NCBI RefSeq assembly: GCF_900107115.1
Contig: NZ_FNOS01000005.1
Span: 186,001 to 250,000, forward strand
Length of the DNA: 64,000 bases
Direction: 5' to 3'
Source: Salimicrobium album
Lineage (GTDB): Bacteria; Bacillota; Bacilli; Bacillales; Halobacillaceae
The position numbers were made by a program, and so were the translations under genes. The notes below the pieces were generated by a model. That model did no database searches. It worked only from the letters and a program-made list of their open reading frames with translations, and had not been told where the DNA came from. Shown here in pieces: positions 1 to 6,957 of this stretch (the stretch's first letter is position 1; each line of letters begins with the position of its first letter).

Positions 1-394
1 AGCTGAGGAAGACGATTTTGCCTTTTTCTTTCTTCATGAATTTGTTGGCAGCAATTTGGGCATTTTCAAGCGTACTGAATACGTTCGTCTCAAAAATATC
101 GCGGACCCGGTCGACCGGTATTTCGGCAATCGGTCCACCTTCGCCGATAGCCGCGTTCGCGACGAAAATGTCATAGTCGTACTCGTCTATCAACTGCTGA
201 TCCCGTTCATTAGTGATATCCAGTTTGATCACTTCGAGGGTGACACCTGCTGCTTCGGCTTCTTCCCGGAGACTCGTAATCTGGGCCATAATTTCAACGG
301 CGGCAATGACGTGATGTCCTTTTTTAGCAAGACCGATAGCCGTACCTTTTCCAAGACCCGTACCGGCTCCGGTGATAAAAATCGTTTTACTCAT
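1..394 (-). CDS. SDR-family oxidoreductase, 3' part cut off by window edge
   Basis: Short-chain dehydrogenase/reductase. Only the first 131 codons are present because the gene reads leftward off the window. The N-terminal Rossmann dinucleotide motif is visible as TGAGTGLGKGTA at about residues 8-19, followed by the conserved acidic turn (KLDITN) near residue 60 and the NAA motif (FVANAAIG) near residue 80. The window ends just after the beta strand KIVFLSS, before the catalytic Tyr-x3-Lys. The start is ATG with GGAGG about 10 bases upstream. The family catalyses NAD(P)-dependent alcohol/ketone interconversion; the substrate cannot be told from this fragment. It is divergent from the helicase at 651. 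Confidence 0.88.
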   Translation of the reverse strand, partial: MSKTIFITGAGTGLGKGTAIGLAKKGHHVIAAVEIMAQITSLREEAEAAGVTLEVIKLDITNERDQQLIDEYDYDIFVANAAIGEGGPIAEIPVDRVRDIFETNVFSTLENAQIAANKFMKKEKGKIVFLS

Positions 395-461
395 AGTATG
401 ATATTCCTCCTTAGGGAATGATTCTGCGTATAATCGGCGGTCTATTTTTCAAGAAATTGCA

Positions 462-480
462 CTTTATTATTGGAATAAAG
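462..480. repeat. Inverted repeat, possible operator
   Basis: Arms CTTTATT and AATAAAG flank ATTGG in the divergent region between the SDR and the helicase. It could be an operator for the SDR gene. No adjacent regulator is seen, so the assignment is weak. Confidence 0.3.
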
Positions 481-650
481 GTGACAACTACATTTTGCCT
501 TCCCGTCTCCATGGGAATCTAAACGGACAGAGGAACAGGGGAAAGAAGCAGAGCCGGTGGTATATCTCCATTTTCCGGACGTGATATGATAGACGATAGT
601 GAGTGTCGGTGAAGTCATTTTTCAAATGCAGAAAATAAAGGAGAAACAGT

Positions 651-2813
651 ATGTCTGAAACATTTTTCAACAGGATGAGTACAGAAACAGGAATAGAATT
701 GAATGGGGCCCAGAAGCAGGCGGTCCTTCATACGGAAGGTCCTCTTCTTCTGCTGGCGTCACCGGGTTCCGGGAAGACGACTACGCTTAATATGAAGATC
801 GCCTATCTGTTGTTCGAGAAGAAGGTGGCACCGGAAAGGATTATGGCAGTTACGTTCAGTAAAGCTTCCGCCCGCGATATGTCCCGGCGTTTCGACGACT
901 ATTTCTCCGGCTGGAGTAGTGTGAAAGTACCGTTTTCCACCATCCACAGTTTCGCCTATAAAGTAGTGCGGGAGTTCATGAGAAAAGAGAACATCCCCTA
1001 CCAGCTGATTGAAGGGGGAGGGCAGAAAGGCCGGATGCCGGGCGGTCTCCCTCTTCAGAAAACATTCATTTTGAAAAAAGTGTACGAAGATGTGAACGGG
1101 ACGCAGGCGACTGAGGAGGAGATGGAGGATCTGATGAGTTACATCAGTCTCGTGAAGAACCGGATGCTTGAGGGGAGAGAACTGGAGCGGGTACCGTGCC
1201 AGGCGAAAGCTGCCTCGGAAGTCTTCCAGGCGTACGAATCGTTCAAGCAGTCGGAAGCGGAGGTCACTCTTCTCGATTTCGACGATATGCTTACGTTCTG
1301 TCACGAAATACTGAGAGAAAACCCGGATGTCCTTTCTGTTTATCAGCAGCAGTTCGATTACGTCCTCACCGATGAAAGTCAGGACAATTCCATCGTTCAG
1401 CATGAAATCGTGGAGATGCTGGCGGCCCCTTCGAATAATCTCTGTCTCGTCGCGGATGACGATCAGTCAATTTTCGGGTGGCGCGGAGCGGAAGTCGATA
1501 AACTTCTTCGGTTTCAGGAGACGTATCCGGAAGCGACCGTCCTTACGATGACGGAGAATTACCGTTCCTCCGAAGAAATCGTCCACGTAGCCAACCGGTT
1601 CATTAAGCGGAATATCGATCGTTACGAAAAAGAGATGACTACCCCGAACGGATCCATGCAGGACGTGGAAATCCATGCTTTCCAGAATGACGAGAAACAG
1701 CTCGACTACGTAGTACAGCAGATACAGGAGAAAAGCAAAGAGGAGACGGCGGTGCTTTACCGCAATCACGCTTCCGTGATCCCGCTCGTCGATCAGCTGG
1801 ACCGTGCCGGCATCGATTTCTACATGAAAGACTCGGAGGCTAAATTCTTCAGACACTGGATCGTCGAGGACGTTCTGAACTTTCTCCGTTTCTCCTATAA
1901 CGACAGCAGAATCGATATTCTGGAAAGAATCCATACGAAATTCAATGCGTATATTTCGAAAAAACAGATGGACCTGTTGAAGGGAAGAAACACGAAGAGG
2001 TCTCTGTTCGATCAGCTGCTTCAGCTCGATGTTCAGGAGTACCAGAAGAAATCGATTCCGAAAGTGAAACAGACCTTCCATGACATCAACAATATGAGGC
2101 CCGACGAGGCGATAGTGACGATCAGGGAAAAACTCGGCTATGACCGTGTGTTACGGAAGATGGTGGACAAGTTCGGGTTCCGGGCGGATCAGCTTTTCGG
2201 TACCCTCGATGTACTCATCCGTATTGCCGAGAGCTGTGATTCTCTGAAAGATTTCGCTTTCCGTCTGAAAGAACTCGAGGAGATTGTGAAGAACGCCCAC
2301 GTGAGGGAGAGCTCCCTTACGCTTACGACGTTTCACAGTGCCAAAGGGCTTGAGTTCGATGCCGTTTACATGATCGATCTCGTCGACGGCATCATTCCCT
2401 CGAATGACGACATTGAGGATTACCGGGACGGGGAGAGAGAAGCGATGGAAGAAGCGGCACGCCTGTTTTACGTCGGAATGACCCGGGCCCGGGTCCGTCT
2501 CGAGCTGTTGACGTACCACTACCTCGGGAAAGAGCGGGTGAAGGAATCCACCTTTCTGCACAACGTGCGTACCATTGCGGGCTCTACGAAAAAAACGAAT
2601 CACCGGGAAGTTGCGAGCCGTGTGGATACCTCGGCACTCGAAGGGATGGACCCGGGAACGAAAGTGGTTCATCAGGCGTTCGGGCGGGGCACCGTCATGG
2701 AATATAAAGAAGGGCTTATCGTCATTCACTTTGAAGAAGCAGGGTATAAGGAACTGCTGCTTGAAACCTGCGTGGAACGCGGACTTCTCTCTAAAGAAAA
2801 ACAGGAAGCGTAG
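651..2813 (+). CDS. UvrD/Rep-type superfamily 1 DNA helicase
   Basis: Putative ATP-dependent 3'-5' DNA helicase of the UvrD/PcrA/Rep superfamily, 720 aa. Visible motifs in order: Q motif NGAQKQAVL (about 18-26), Walker A ASPGSGKTTT (about 36-45), motif II TDESQD (about 240), motif III ADDDQSIFGWRGA (about 268), motif V FHSAKGLEFD (about 560), motif VI YVGMTRAR (about 606), and a C-terminal VVHQAFGRGTVMEY segment near 671 that resembles the end of PcrA. Motif II is DESQ rather than the more common DEFQ/DEAQ. The start is ATG with AAAGGAG 7 bases upstream; an extended -10 (TGATATGAT, 582-590) lies before it. It resembles accessory helicases such as B. subtilis YjcD rather than the housekeeping PcrA; a role in repair is family-based inference. 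Confidence 0.9.
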   Translation: MSETFFNRMSTETGIELNGAQKQAVLHTEGPLLLLASPGSGKTTTLNMKIAYLLFEKKVAPERIMAVTFSKASARDMSRRFDDYFSGWSSVKVPFSTIHSFAYKVVREFMRKENIPYQLIEGGGQKGRMPGGLPLQKTFILKKVYEDVNGTQATEEEMEDLMSYISLVKNRMLEGRELERVPCQAKAASEVFQAYESFKQSEAEVTLLDFDDMLTFCHEILRENPDVLSVYQQQFDYVLTDESQDNSIVQHEIVEMLAAPSNNLCLVADDDQSIFGWRGAEVDKLLRFQETYPEATVLTMTENYRSSEEIVHVANRFIKRNIDRYEKEMTTPNGSMQDVEIHAFQNDEKQLDYVVQQIQEKSKEETAVLYRNHASVIPLVDQLDRAGIDFYMKDSEAKFFRHWIVEDVLNFLRFSYNDSRIDILERIHTKFNAYISKKQMDLLKGRNTKRSLFDQLLQLDVQEYQKKSIPKVKQTFHDINNMRPDEAIVTIREKLGYDRVLRKMVDKFGFRADQLFGTLDVLIRIAESCDSLKDFAFRLKELEEIVKNAHVRESSLTLTTFHSAKGLEFDAVYMIDLVDGIIPSNDDIEDYRDGEREAMEEAARLFYVGMTRARVRLELLTYHYLGKERVKESTFLHNVRTIAGSTKKTNHREVASRVDTSALEGMDPGTKVVHQAFGRGTVMEYKEGLIVIHFEEAGYKELLLETCVERGLLSKEKQEA

Positions 2814-2832
2814 TGAGGTCACTTCGCTTCCT
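2803..2832 (-). terminator. Terminator for the leftward YdcZ operon, overlapping both stop codons
   Basis: A near-perfect 14-bp hairpin with a 2-base loop (one T-T mismatch) contains the helicase stop codon and the stop of the convergent YdcZ gene. On the minus strand it is followed by GTTTTTCTTT, so it terminates the leftward operon best. There is no U tract on the plus side. Confidence 0.7.
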
Positions 2833-3310
2833 GTGCATAGGTTTCTTTCGGTTTCTCCTGTCTGTGAAGAACGGGAATCCGGTGCCCGAGCTTGAAGATG
2901 AGGATACCTGCCATAAGGATGGAGAGACCGAGAGCTTTCGTCCAGGTGAACGGAACCGGTTCGAAATGAAACAGCCCGAACGTATCGATGGTGGAAGCGA
3001 CGGCAAGCTGAGAGACCATCGTGATCGATACCGTGTAGGCCGGCCCGAGAATAGCCATACCCCGCATCAGGCAGTAGACGAGCGTCACCCCGAATACGCC
3101 GCTCAAAAGGAAAATCGGATTGATGCCGCTTAAAGCGAAAAGAGGAGTATCCTCGACAATCGTAAATACGATGAGCGAAGCGATGAGACCGAGCCCGAGA
3201 ACGACGGTCGTCGATCCCCACGAGCCGATTTTACCGCTCATTCGGGTATTGAATATATTTTGTGTACTGATCATGACACCGGCGAGAATGGAGAAAAATA
3301 TACCTATCAA
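2819..3310 (-). CDS. YdcZ-type (DUF606) half-size DMT transporter, subunit A
   Basis: Membrane protein of 163 aa in the drug/metabolite transporter superfamily, YdcZ type, with five predicted hydrophobic segments. It opens with FFSILAGVMISTQNIFNTRM, whose pattern is shared with its partner at 4035. The C-terminal tail after about residue 140 is hydrophilic and charged. The start is TTG: AAGGAG stands about 8-9 bases before it and no ATG fits. It is the last gene of a three-gene leftward operon (YdcZ, Crp-type regulator, YdcZ). Members are half the length of full 10-TM DMT carriers, so pairing with the second YdcZ is plausible. The substrate is unknown. Confidence 0.82.
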   Translation of the reverse strand: MIGIFFSILAGVMISTQNIFNTRMSGKIGSWGSTTVVLGLGLIASLIVFTIVEDTPLFALSGINPIFLLSGVFGVTLVYCLMRGMAILGPAYTVSITMVSQLAVASTIDTFGLFHFEPVPFTWTKALGLSILMAGILIFKLGHRIPVLHRQEKPKETYAQEAK

Positions 3311-3322
3311 AAAAACAGCTCC

Positions 3323-4021
3323 TTATTCATAAATGTTTCCTTCTGCTTTTTGGCGAAGTAAATCGATATCAGTGATTTTGATGATGCCTCTATGTTTTTC
3401 AAGAATCCCTTCGTCTTCGAAGTCACGAAGCACCCTGTTCAGGTGGCGGTAACTGGTACCGATGACTTCCGCTGTCTCTTTCAACGTTTCCGGACGCATC
3501 TCTTCATGGAACAGTGATCCTTTTCCGTCATCGGTAAGGCTTAAGAGATAGCTCGCCAGACGCACGTCCGTATTATAAAGCATGTTAAGAGTGGAAGCGT
3601 GGGCTTCTGTGTAAAATTTGTGGGTGATGACTTCCAGGAGAAAGTGGAGAAAAGCTGTGTTTTCCTTTTCTTCCTGTCTGAGCCTGGCGAAGGGGATCTT
3701 CATAAGGTGCCCGTCTGTAACAGCTTCTACCGTATGAAACACGTCCGTCCCTTTCACGTATTCGACATCTCCGATGACAGCCAGGGGATTTTTGAAGCGG
3801 AGTATGAGACCGTTCCCTCCCGCTGAGCTGGTGTGGATTTTTATTTTTCCATCGACGAGGAAATAAAGATGGTCGAGCGTATCATTCTTCTCCCACAGCA
3901 CCTCTCCCTGCTTCATTTCGTACAGTTCCAGCGCATCAAAAGAAGCGGAGGAAAAAATGTTGTCGAAGTCGAATGCGGTTGCGTACTCCCGGAAAAGGGT
4001 AGGGTCGGACAGTTTTCTCAC
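3323..4021 (-). CDS. Crp/Fnr-family transcriptional regulator
   Basis: Cyclic-nucleotide-binding-fold regulator of about 232 aa: an N-terminal sensor beta barrel (residues about 30-140, e.g. QGEVLWEKNDTLDHLYFLVDG) and a C-terminal winged helix with recognition helix ETAEVIGTSYRHLNRVLRDF near 183-202. There is no Fnr-type N-terminal cysteine cluster. GTG at 4021 is preferred because AAAGGAG lies 8 bases upstream of it; the GTG at 4030 abuts the Shine-Dalgarno sequence. It lies between two YdcZ transporter genes with gaps of about 12-13 bases, so it is co-transcribed with what it probably controls. It resembles YeiL-type regulators; the ligand is unknown. Confidence 0.87.
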   Translation of the reverse strand: MRKLSDPTLFREYATAFDFDNIFSSASFDALELYEMKQGEVLWEKNDTLDHLYFLVDGKIKIHTSSAGGNGLILRFKNPLAVIGDVEYVKGTDVFHTVEAVTDGHLMKIPFARLRQEEKENTAFLHFLLEVITHKFYTEAHASTLNMLYNTDVRLASYLLSLTDDGKGSLFHEEMRPETLKETAEVIGTSYRHLNRVLRDFEDEGILEKHRGIIKITDIDLLRQKAEGNIYE

Positions 4022-4034
4022 TATGGACACTCCT

Positions 4035-4460
4035 TTACAGTTTGAATAGAACGACGCCCGTAATCATTAAGGCGACACCGAGAAGCTGATACCCTTTCAC
4101 CGCGACTTTCTTTTCTTCAAACCAGCCTTTCAGCTCCACGATGAAAGCAGTAAGCAGCTGCGCTACGAGAAGAATCGCTATAGCGGAGGCAGGCCCGAGC
4201 TCATTGAAAGCGTAGAGTTCCGAGAAGATGACGACTACTCCGAACGTCCCGCCGGTGATATAGAGAGGTCGGACGGAGGGGAGGCGGCGTATATCTCCGT
4301 CTCTTTTGGTCAAATAGAATGTGAGTGCGATTACGAAACCTACGAGGTGAACAATGACCGTCGTGTGCCAGCCGCTGATCACCTGATTCATACTGGAATT
4401 GAAAACTCCCTGCATCGTGATGCTTAAACCTGCGATGACTGCAAACAGAATACCTTTCAT
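4035..4460 (-). CDS. YdcZ-type (DUF606) half-size DMT transporter, subunit B
   Basis: 141-aa membrane protein, first gene of the leftward YdcZ-Crp-YdcZ operon. It has five hydrophobic segments and starts FAVIAGLSITMQGVFNSSMN, the same pattern as the partner at 2819. The start is ATG with GAAGGAGG 7-8 bases upstream. The two YdcZ proteins differ clearly in sequence, so this is a heterologous pair and not a recent duplication. The function is inferred as export or import of a small metabolite; the substrate is unknown. Confidence 0.83.
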   Translation of the reverse strand: MKGILFAVIAGLSITMQGVFNSSMNQVISGWHTTVIVHLVGFVIALTFYLTKRDGDIRRLPSVRPLYITGGTFGVVVIFSELYAFNELGPASAIAILLVAQLLTAFIVELKGWFEEKKVAVKGYQLLGVALMITGVVLFKL

Positions 4461-4517
4461 AAAACGTTCCTCCTTCTCATCTTATAACAGTAAATAACAT
4501 TTATCTATTATGATAAA

Positions 4518-4529
4518 GGACATATGTCC
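4518..4529. promoter_or_regulatory. Palindrome GGACATATGTCC, candidate Crp/Fnr-type operator
   Basis: A perfect 12-bp dyad lies 58 bases upstream of the YdcZ-Crp-YdcZ operon, between it and the tRNA gene. Its position relative to two candidate leftward -10 boxes (complement 4507-4512 CATAAT; complement 4481-4486 TATAAG) fits either a repressor or activator site. Autoregulation by the Crp-type protein of the operon is inference. Confidence 0.45.
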
Positions 4530-4558
4530 CTTTTTGATGAAAAAATAAAAATTCCCTC

Positions 4559-4587
4559 TTGTTAAATGAAAAAGGTTTGGTTATAAT
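4559..4587 (+). promoter_or_regulatory. Sigma-A promoter of tRNA-Ala
   Basis: -35 TTGTTA (4559-4564), 17-bp spacer, -10 TATAAT (4582-4587). The tRNA starts 23 bases after the -10. Confidence 0.8.
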
Positions 4588-4610
4588 GATTATTGTCGGA
4601 TTTTAACTAC

Positions 4611-4683
4611 GGGGCATTAGCTCAGTTGGGAGAGCGCTTGTCTGGCAGACAAGAGGTCAGCGGTTCGAGTCCGCTATGCTCCA
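4611..4683 (+). tRNA. tRNA-Ala, anticodon GGC
   Basis: A 73-base cloverleaf. Acceptor arm GGGGCAT pairs with ATGCTCC (one G-T pair). The anticodon arm is CTTGT-CTGGCAG-ACAAG with anticodon GGC, and the T arm contains GGTTCGAGTCC. The discriminator is A. The next bases are CTA, so the 3' CCA is not encoded and must be added. It is flanked by its own promoter and terminator, so it is transcribed as a single gene. Confidence 0.97.
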
Positions 4684-4691
4684 CTATGTAA

Positions 4692-4715
4692 CCCCTTGCT
4701 ATGCAAGGGGTTTTT
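4692..4715 (+). terminator. Terminator of tRNA-Ala
   Basis: Hairpin CCCCTTGC/GCAAGGGG with a 3-base loop followed by TTTTT. Confidence 0.9.
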
Positions 4716-4799
4716 GTTATGGTGAGAAGTTTGGTAACGGCGAAAAGGTTCCCCTCATCTTCTTTTATTAATAAGGCGATAATCAAATAACGGAACCAT

Positions 4800-4843
4800 A
4801 AAAATAAGCAGTCTTTCCGATTTGGATTAGGCTGCTTATTTTT
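4800..4843. repeat. Inverted repeat with 12-bp perfect arms, bidirectional terminator shape
   Basis: AAAAATAAGCAG (4800-4811) and CTGCTTATTTTT (4832-4843) enclose 20 bases. It is A-rich on the left and T-rich on the right, so a terminator could form on either strand. No gene ends here; the right arm overlaps the -35 of the next promoter. It may insulate the tRNA unit from the following gene. Confidence 0.5.
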
Positions 4844-4871
4844 GTTTAATTTGCCCCCTAGGTGGTATAAT
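4842..4871 (+). promoter_or_regulatory. Promoter of the small WYL-like gene
   Basis: -35 TTGTTT (4842-4847), 18-bp spacer, extended -10 TGGTATAAT (TATAAT 4866-4871). Confidence 0.65.
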
Positions 4872-4911
4872 GAGAACAAACGTTCCTGTTTTTGAGAGGG
4901 GAGAGATAACT

Positions 4912-5133
4912 ATGGATGGAGTTCTTGAAAGAGCTCTTTCTAATAAACAAAAAGTTGAAATAGTCTATATAGATAGCGAAGGCAGGATAACCCAGCGGTT
5001 TGTTCGTATAACCGTTATAAGGAAAGACACCATTTTTGCGTATTGCTATTGGAGGAAGCAGGTTAGATCATTTAAACGGGAGAATATTCTTTCAGCGTAT
5101 CCGGTTCAAGCCCGTTATACTTCACTTACATGA
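4912..5133 (+). CDS. Small WYL-domain-like protein
   Basis: 73 aa. It has a single small beta-rich fold of the kind seen in the ligand-binding WYL domain: EIVYIDSEGRITQRFVRI, then AYCYWRKQVRSFKRENILSA, where the W-R...R-x-F-x2-x2-I pattern matches the end of WYL domains. There is no DNA-binding domain. ATG at 4912 is chosen because GAGGGGAGAG lies just upstream; a longer frame from 4870 would begin inside the promoter. It is a single-gene unit with its own promoter and terminator. The function is unknown; standalone WYL-like proteins of this size occur in Bacillus. Confidence 0.68.
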   Translation: MDGVLERALSNKQKVEIVYIDSEGRITQRFVRITVIRKDTIFAYCYWRKQVRSFKRENILSAYPVQARYTSLT

Positions 5134-5165
5134 ACCCTTCTCTGGGAACAGGGGAGGTTTTTTGT
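5133..5165 (+). terminator. Terminator after the WYL-like gene
   Basis: Imperfect hairpin AACCCTTCTC.../...GGGGAGGTT followed by a T-rich run. It overlaps the stop codon. Confidence 0.6.
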
Positions 5166-5205
5166 TTTCCAACAATTAAAGGCTGTGGTAAGAATAAGGA
5201 TCCGG

Positions 5206-5234
5206 TTGACGGAGTATGGGAAGAGGAATATATT
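5206..5234 (+). promoter_or_regulatory. Promoter of the membrane protein gene at 5296
   Basis: -35 TTGACG (5206-5211), 17-bp spacer, -10 TATATT (5229-5234). Confidence 0.7.
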
Positions 5235-5295
5235 TAAAGTAACTAAAAGGTGGACTTTTTCGTTGTTCTGTATTCCATGAACGTGGAGGGATTGG

Positions 5296-5886
5296 ATGAA
5301 GAAGATGTTACTCCTGCTGGTCTTTTTCGTATTCTCAGCCGGTGCTGCCGGCCATTATTCGCTGTTCGCAAGCATTATCGGCAAAGGATTTCTGCAGATT
5401 ATTCTGCCTGCGGGCTTCGTGCTTTGGGTGAACAGAAAAGAGTACTGGTTCCACTACCTTATAAGGAAACTGGACCATTTTAACCGGAACACACTGCTCG
5501 TCCTTTTCCTGTTTTTTGGTACAGGTGTCCTGTTTGATTATGTATGGCTTCAGGAGTTTTCCCTCCTGATTACGATGCCTGTATCCCTGCTTGTGTTCGG
5601 AACGGCTCTCTGTCTCTTCCGCATGTTCTTTGAAAAAGGATTCCGGCGTTTTTATCGCCTTACGTTCGCAAGGACAGCCGTGTACCTTATTGTCCACATG
5701 ACACTGTGGGGATTCTACACGATGGGTCTGGACGAGTACGGAGTGCCGGCAGAGGTGTCCGTATACGCGAGAGTTGTGCAGGTGCTTGGAGGTCTGATGC
5801 TTGTCTTCGTTTTTTTCCGTTGGGGAAAAAAGGATCACGAGGTGGATCCTCCGACCGTGGAAGGTATGGTAAGGAAATTGTATTAA
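5296..5886 (+). CDS. Hypothetical integral membrane protein
   Basis: 196 aa with about six hydrophobic segments (residues about 1-20, 25-43, 58-75, 80-105, 120-140, 155-175) and a charged C-terminus ending EVDPPTVEGMVRKLY. I do not recognise the family. The start is ATG with GGAGGGATTGG just upstream. It has its own promoter and ends at a shared terminator with the convergent RDD gene. No function can be proposed from the sequence. Confidence 0.72.
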   Translation: MKKMLLLLVFFVFSAGAAGHYSLFASIIGKGFLQIILPAGFVLWVNRKEYWFHYLIRKLDHFNRNTLLVLFLFFGTGVLFDYVWLQEFSLLITMPVSLLVFGTALCLFRMFFEKGFRRFYRLTFARTAVYLIVHMTLWGFYTMGLDEYGVPAEVSVYARVVQVLGGLMLVFVFFRWGKKDHEVDPPTVEGMVRKLY

Positions 5887-5895
5887 AAAACAGGA

Positions 5896-5921
5896 AGCAC
5901 CTGAAGATTCAGGTGCTTTTC
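5896..5921. terminator. Bidirectional terminator
   Basis: 10-bp stem AGCACCTGAA/TTCAGGTGCT, T-rich on the right, A-rich on the left. It is shared by the membrane protein (+) and the RDD protein (-), whose stop codon at 5909 lies in the hairpin. Confidence 0.8.
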
Positions 5922-6304
5922 GTCGTGACGATCGTTCCTGCGAACCGGTCCTGGGCAAGGCTCCTGCCCTCGTCTCTCGAGAAGTTCTTTCTGTCTCTCA
6001 TGTAGGCAACGCTGCTTGCGAAATCCCGGTGAGCTATCCGTTTGAGGATTTGACCGGAAGTGAGAGGAGAGCCGTCTCCACTTTCAAGTCTCAGTTCCAT
6101 CAGTTTATAGCCGAGCGTCTGTCCGCTGTACTTCAGTTGCCCGTACTCCATCCCCCAGGTAATGAGTGTCGGCAAAACGAGTGTGAGGAAAGCTTCGTTT
6201 TTCACTTTTTTTCTGAGAAGATTCTCTGCTGCAGCATTGATGATACCGGAGAACGCAATGTCGATAAGCACGGCGTACGTACGTTTTTTTGTGACGGGTT
6301 TCAT
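5909..6304 (-). CDS. RDD-family membrane protein
   Basis: 131 aa. RDD-type membrane protein: the first helix carries the family Arg and Asp (KRTYAVLIDIAFSGI), then a short second helix (TLVLPTLITWGMEY), the GQTLGYKLMELRLES signature and the end QDRFAGTIV. Family function is poorly defined; some members act in Na+(Li+)/H+ antiport. ATG at 6304 is chosen because AGGAGGG lies 7 bases before it; the ATG at 6310 abuts the Shine-Dalgarno sequence. It is a monocistronic leftward gene. Confidence 0.82.
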   Translation of the reverse strand: MKPVTKKRTYAVLIDIAFSGIINAAAENLLRKKVKNEAFLTLVLPTLITWGMEYGQLKYSGQTLGYKLMELRLESGDGSPLTSGQILKRIAHRDFASSVAYMRDRKNFSRDEGRSLAQDRFAGTIVTTKST

Positions 6305-6437
6305 TTTCATCCCTCCTTTTTCATTATCTGTACGCAGGGCTTACATAGTAAGTTTCATTTTCGTAGTAAATTATCCTTTTCAAAGCATAACGGCAAGACG
6401 TTAAGGGTAACAGGGACTAAGGAAGGAGTTGAGAACG

Positions 6438-6902
6438 ATGGAAGATATGAACAGAGGAATCATTACGGCTCTCGGTTCCATAGGTCTTGCACAGGCAGCA
6501 AAGATATGGACGTACTACAGAAAGACCGGGGAATGGGACGTGAAACAGGTGGCTGCGACCGGGGGGATGCCGAGTTCGCACTCGGCAGGAGTGGCTTCTA
6601 TAGCTTCCTACATAGCTGCCAATAAAGGGTCACGGCACACAGAAACGGCTTTGGCCGTCGTTTTTGGAGTCATCGTTATGTATGACGCTCAGGGCATACG
6701 CCGTCACACCGGTGAAATCGCCAAACTCGTGAATGAACTGGAAGACAGTTTCTCCAAAATATCGGAGGATATCCCGAGTCTTGAATTCGTGGAAAGAGAG
6801 AAAGAATTGAAAGAACTTCTCGGTCATCAGCCCCTGGAAGTGCTGGGCGGTGCTATATTGGGGGGGATCCTCGGCGTGTGGTCCGCCAAAATTGAGCATT
6901 AA
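6438..6902 (+). CDS. Divergent PAP2-family protein (YuiD-like)
   Basis: 154 aa. Membrane-associated member of the divergent PAP2 (acid phosphatase/vanadium haloperoxidase related) family. It carries TGGMPSSHSAGVASI near residues 40-54 and the second motif DAQGIRRHTGE near 77-87, equivalent to the SGH/His phosphatase motifs. B. subtilis YuiD is the obvious relative. ATG at 6438 is chosen because GGAAGGAG lies 9 bases upstream; a TTG at 6429 in frame has no spacing. A phosphatase activity on a lipid or isoprenoid phosphate is family inference only. Confidence 0.85.
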   Translation: MEDMNRGIITALGSIGLAQAAKIWTYYRKTGEWDVKQVAATGGMPSSHSAGVASIASYIAANKGSRHTETALAVVFGVIVMYDAQGIRRHTGEIAKLVNELEDSFSKISEDIPSLEFVEREKELKELLGHQPLEVLGGAILGGILGVWSAKIEH

Positions 6903-6907
6903 TGCGT

Positions 6908-6957
6908 AAAAAGCAGGAAGAAGAACGTATATCCCGGTTCTTCTTCCTGCTTTTTTT
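6908..6957. terminator. Long bidirectional terminator
   Basis: 19-bp arms AAAAAGCAGGAAGAAGAAC and GTTCTTCTTCCTGCTTTTT with a 10-base loop. It serves the PAP2-like gene and the convergent AEC transporter. Confidence 0.92.

Noticed and set aside
2151-3221. A 356-aa leftward open frame
   Set aside because: It covers the 3' half of the helicase and part of YdcZ in other frames; low-complexity basic composition and no start site.
4622-4879. An 85-aa leftward frame ending HSGLEPLTSCLPDKRSPN
   Set aside because: It is antisense to tRNA-Ala; this C-terminal pattern is a well-known false annotation over tRNA genes, and the frame has no ribosome site.
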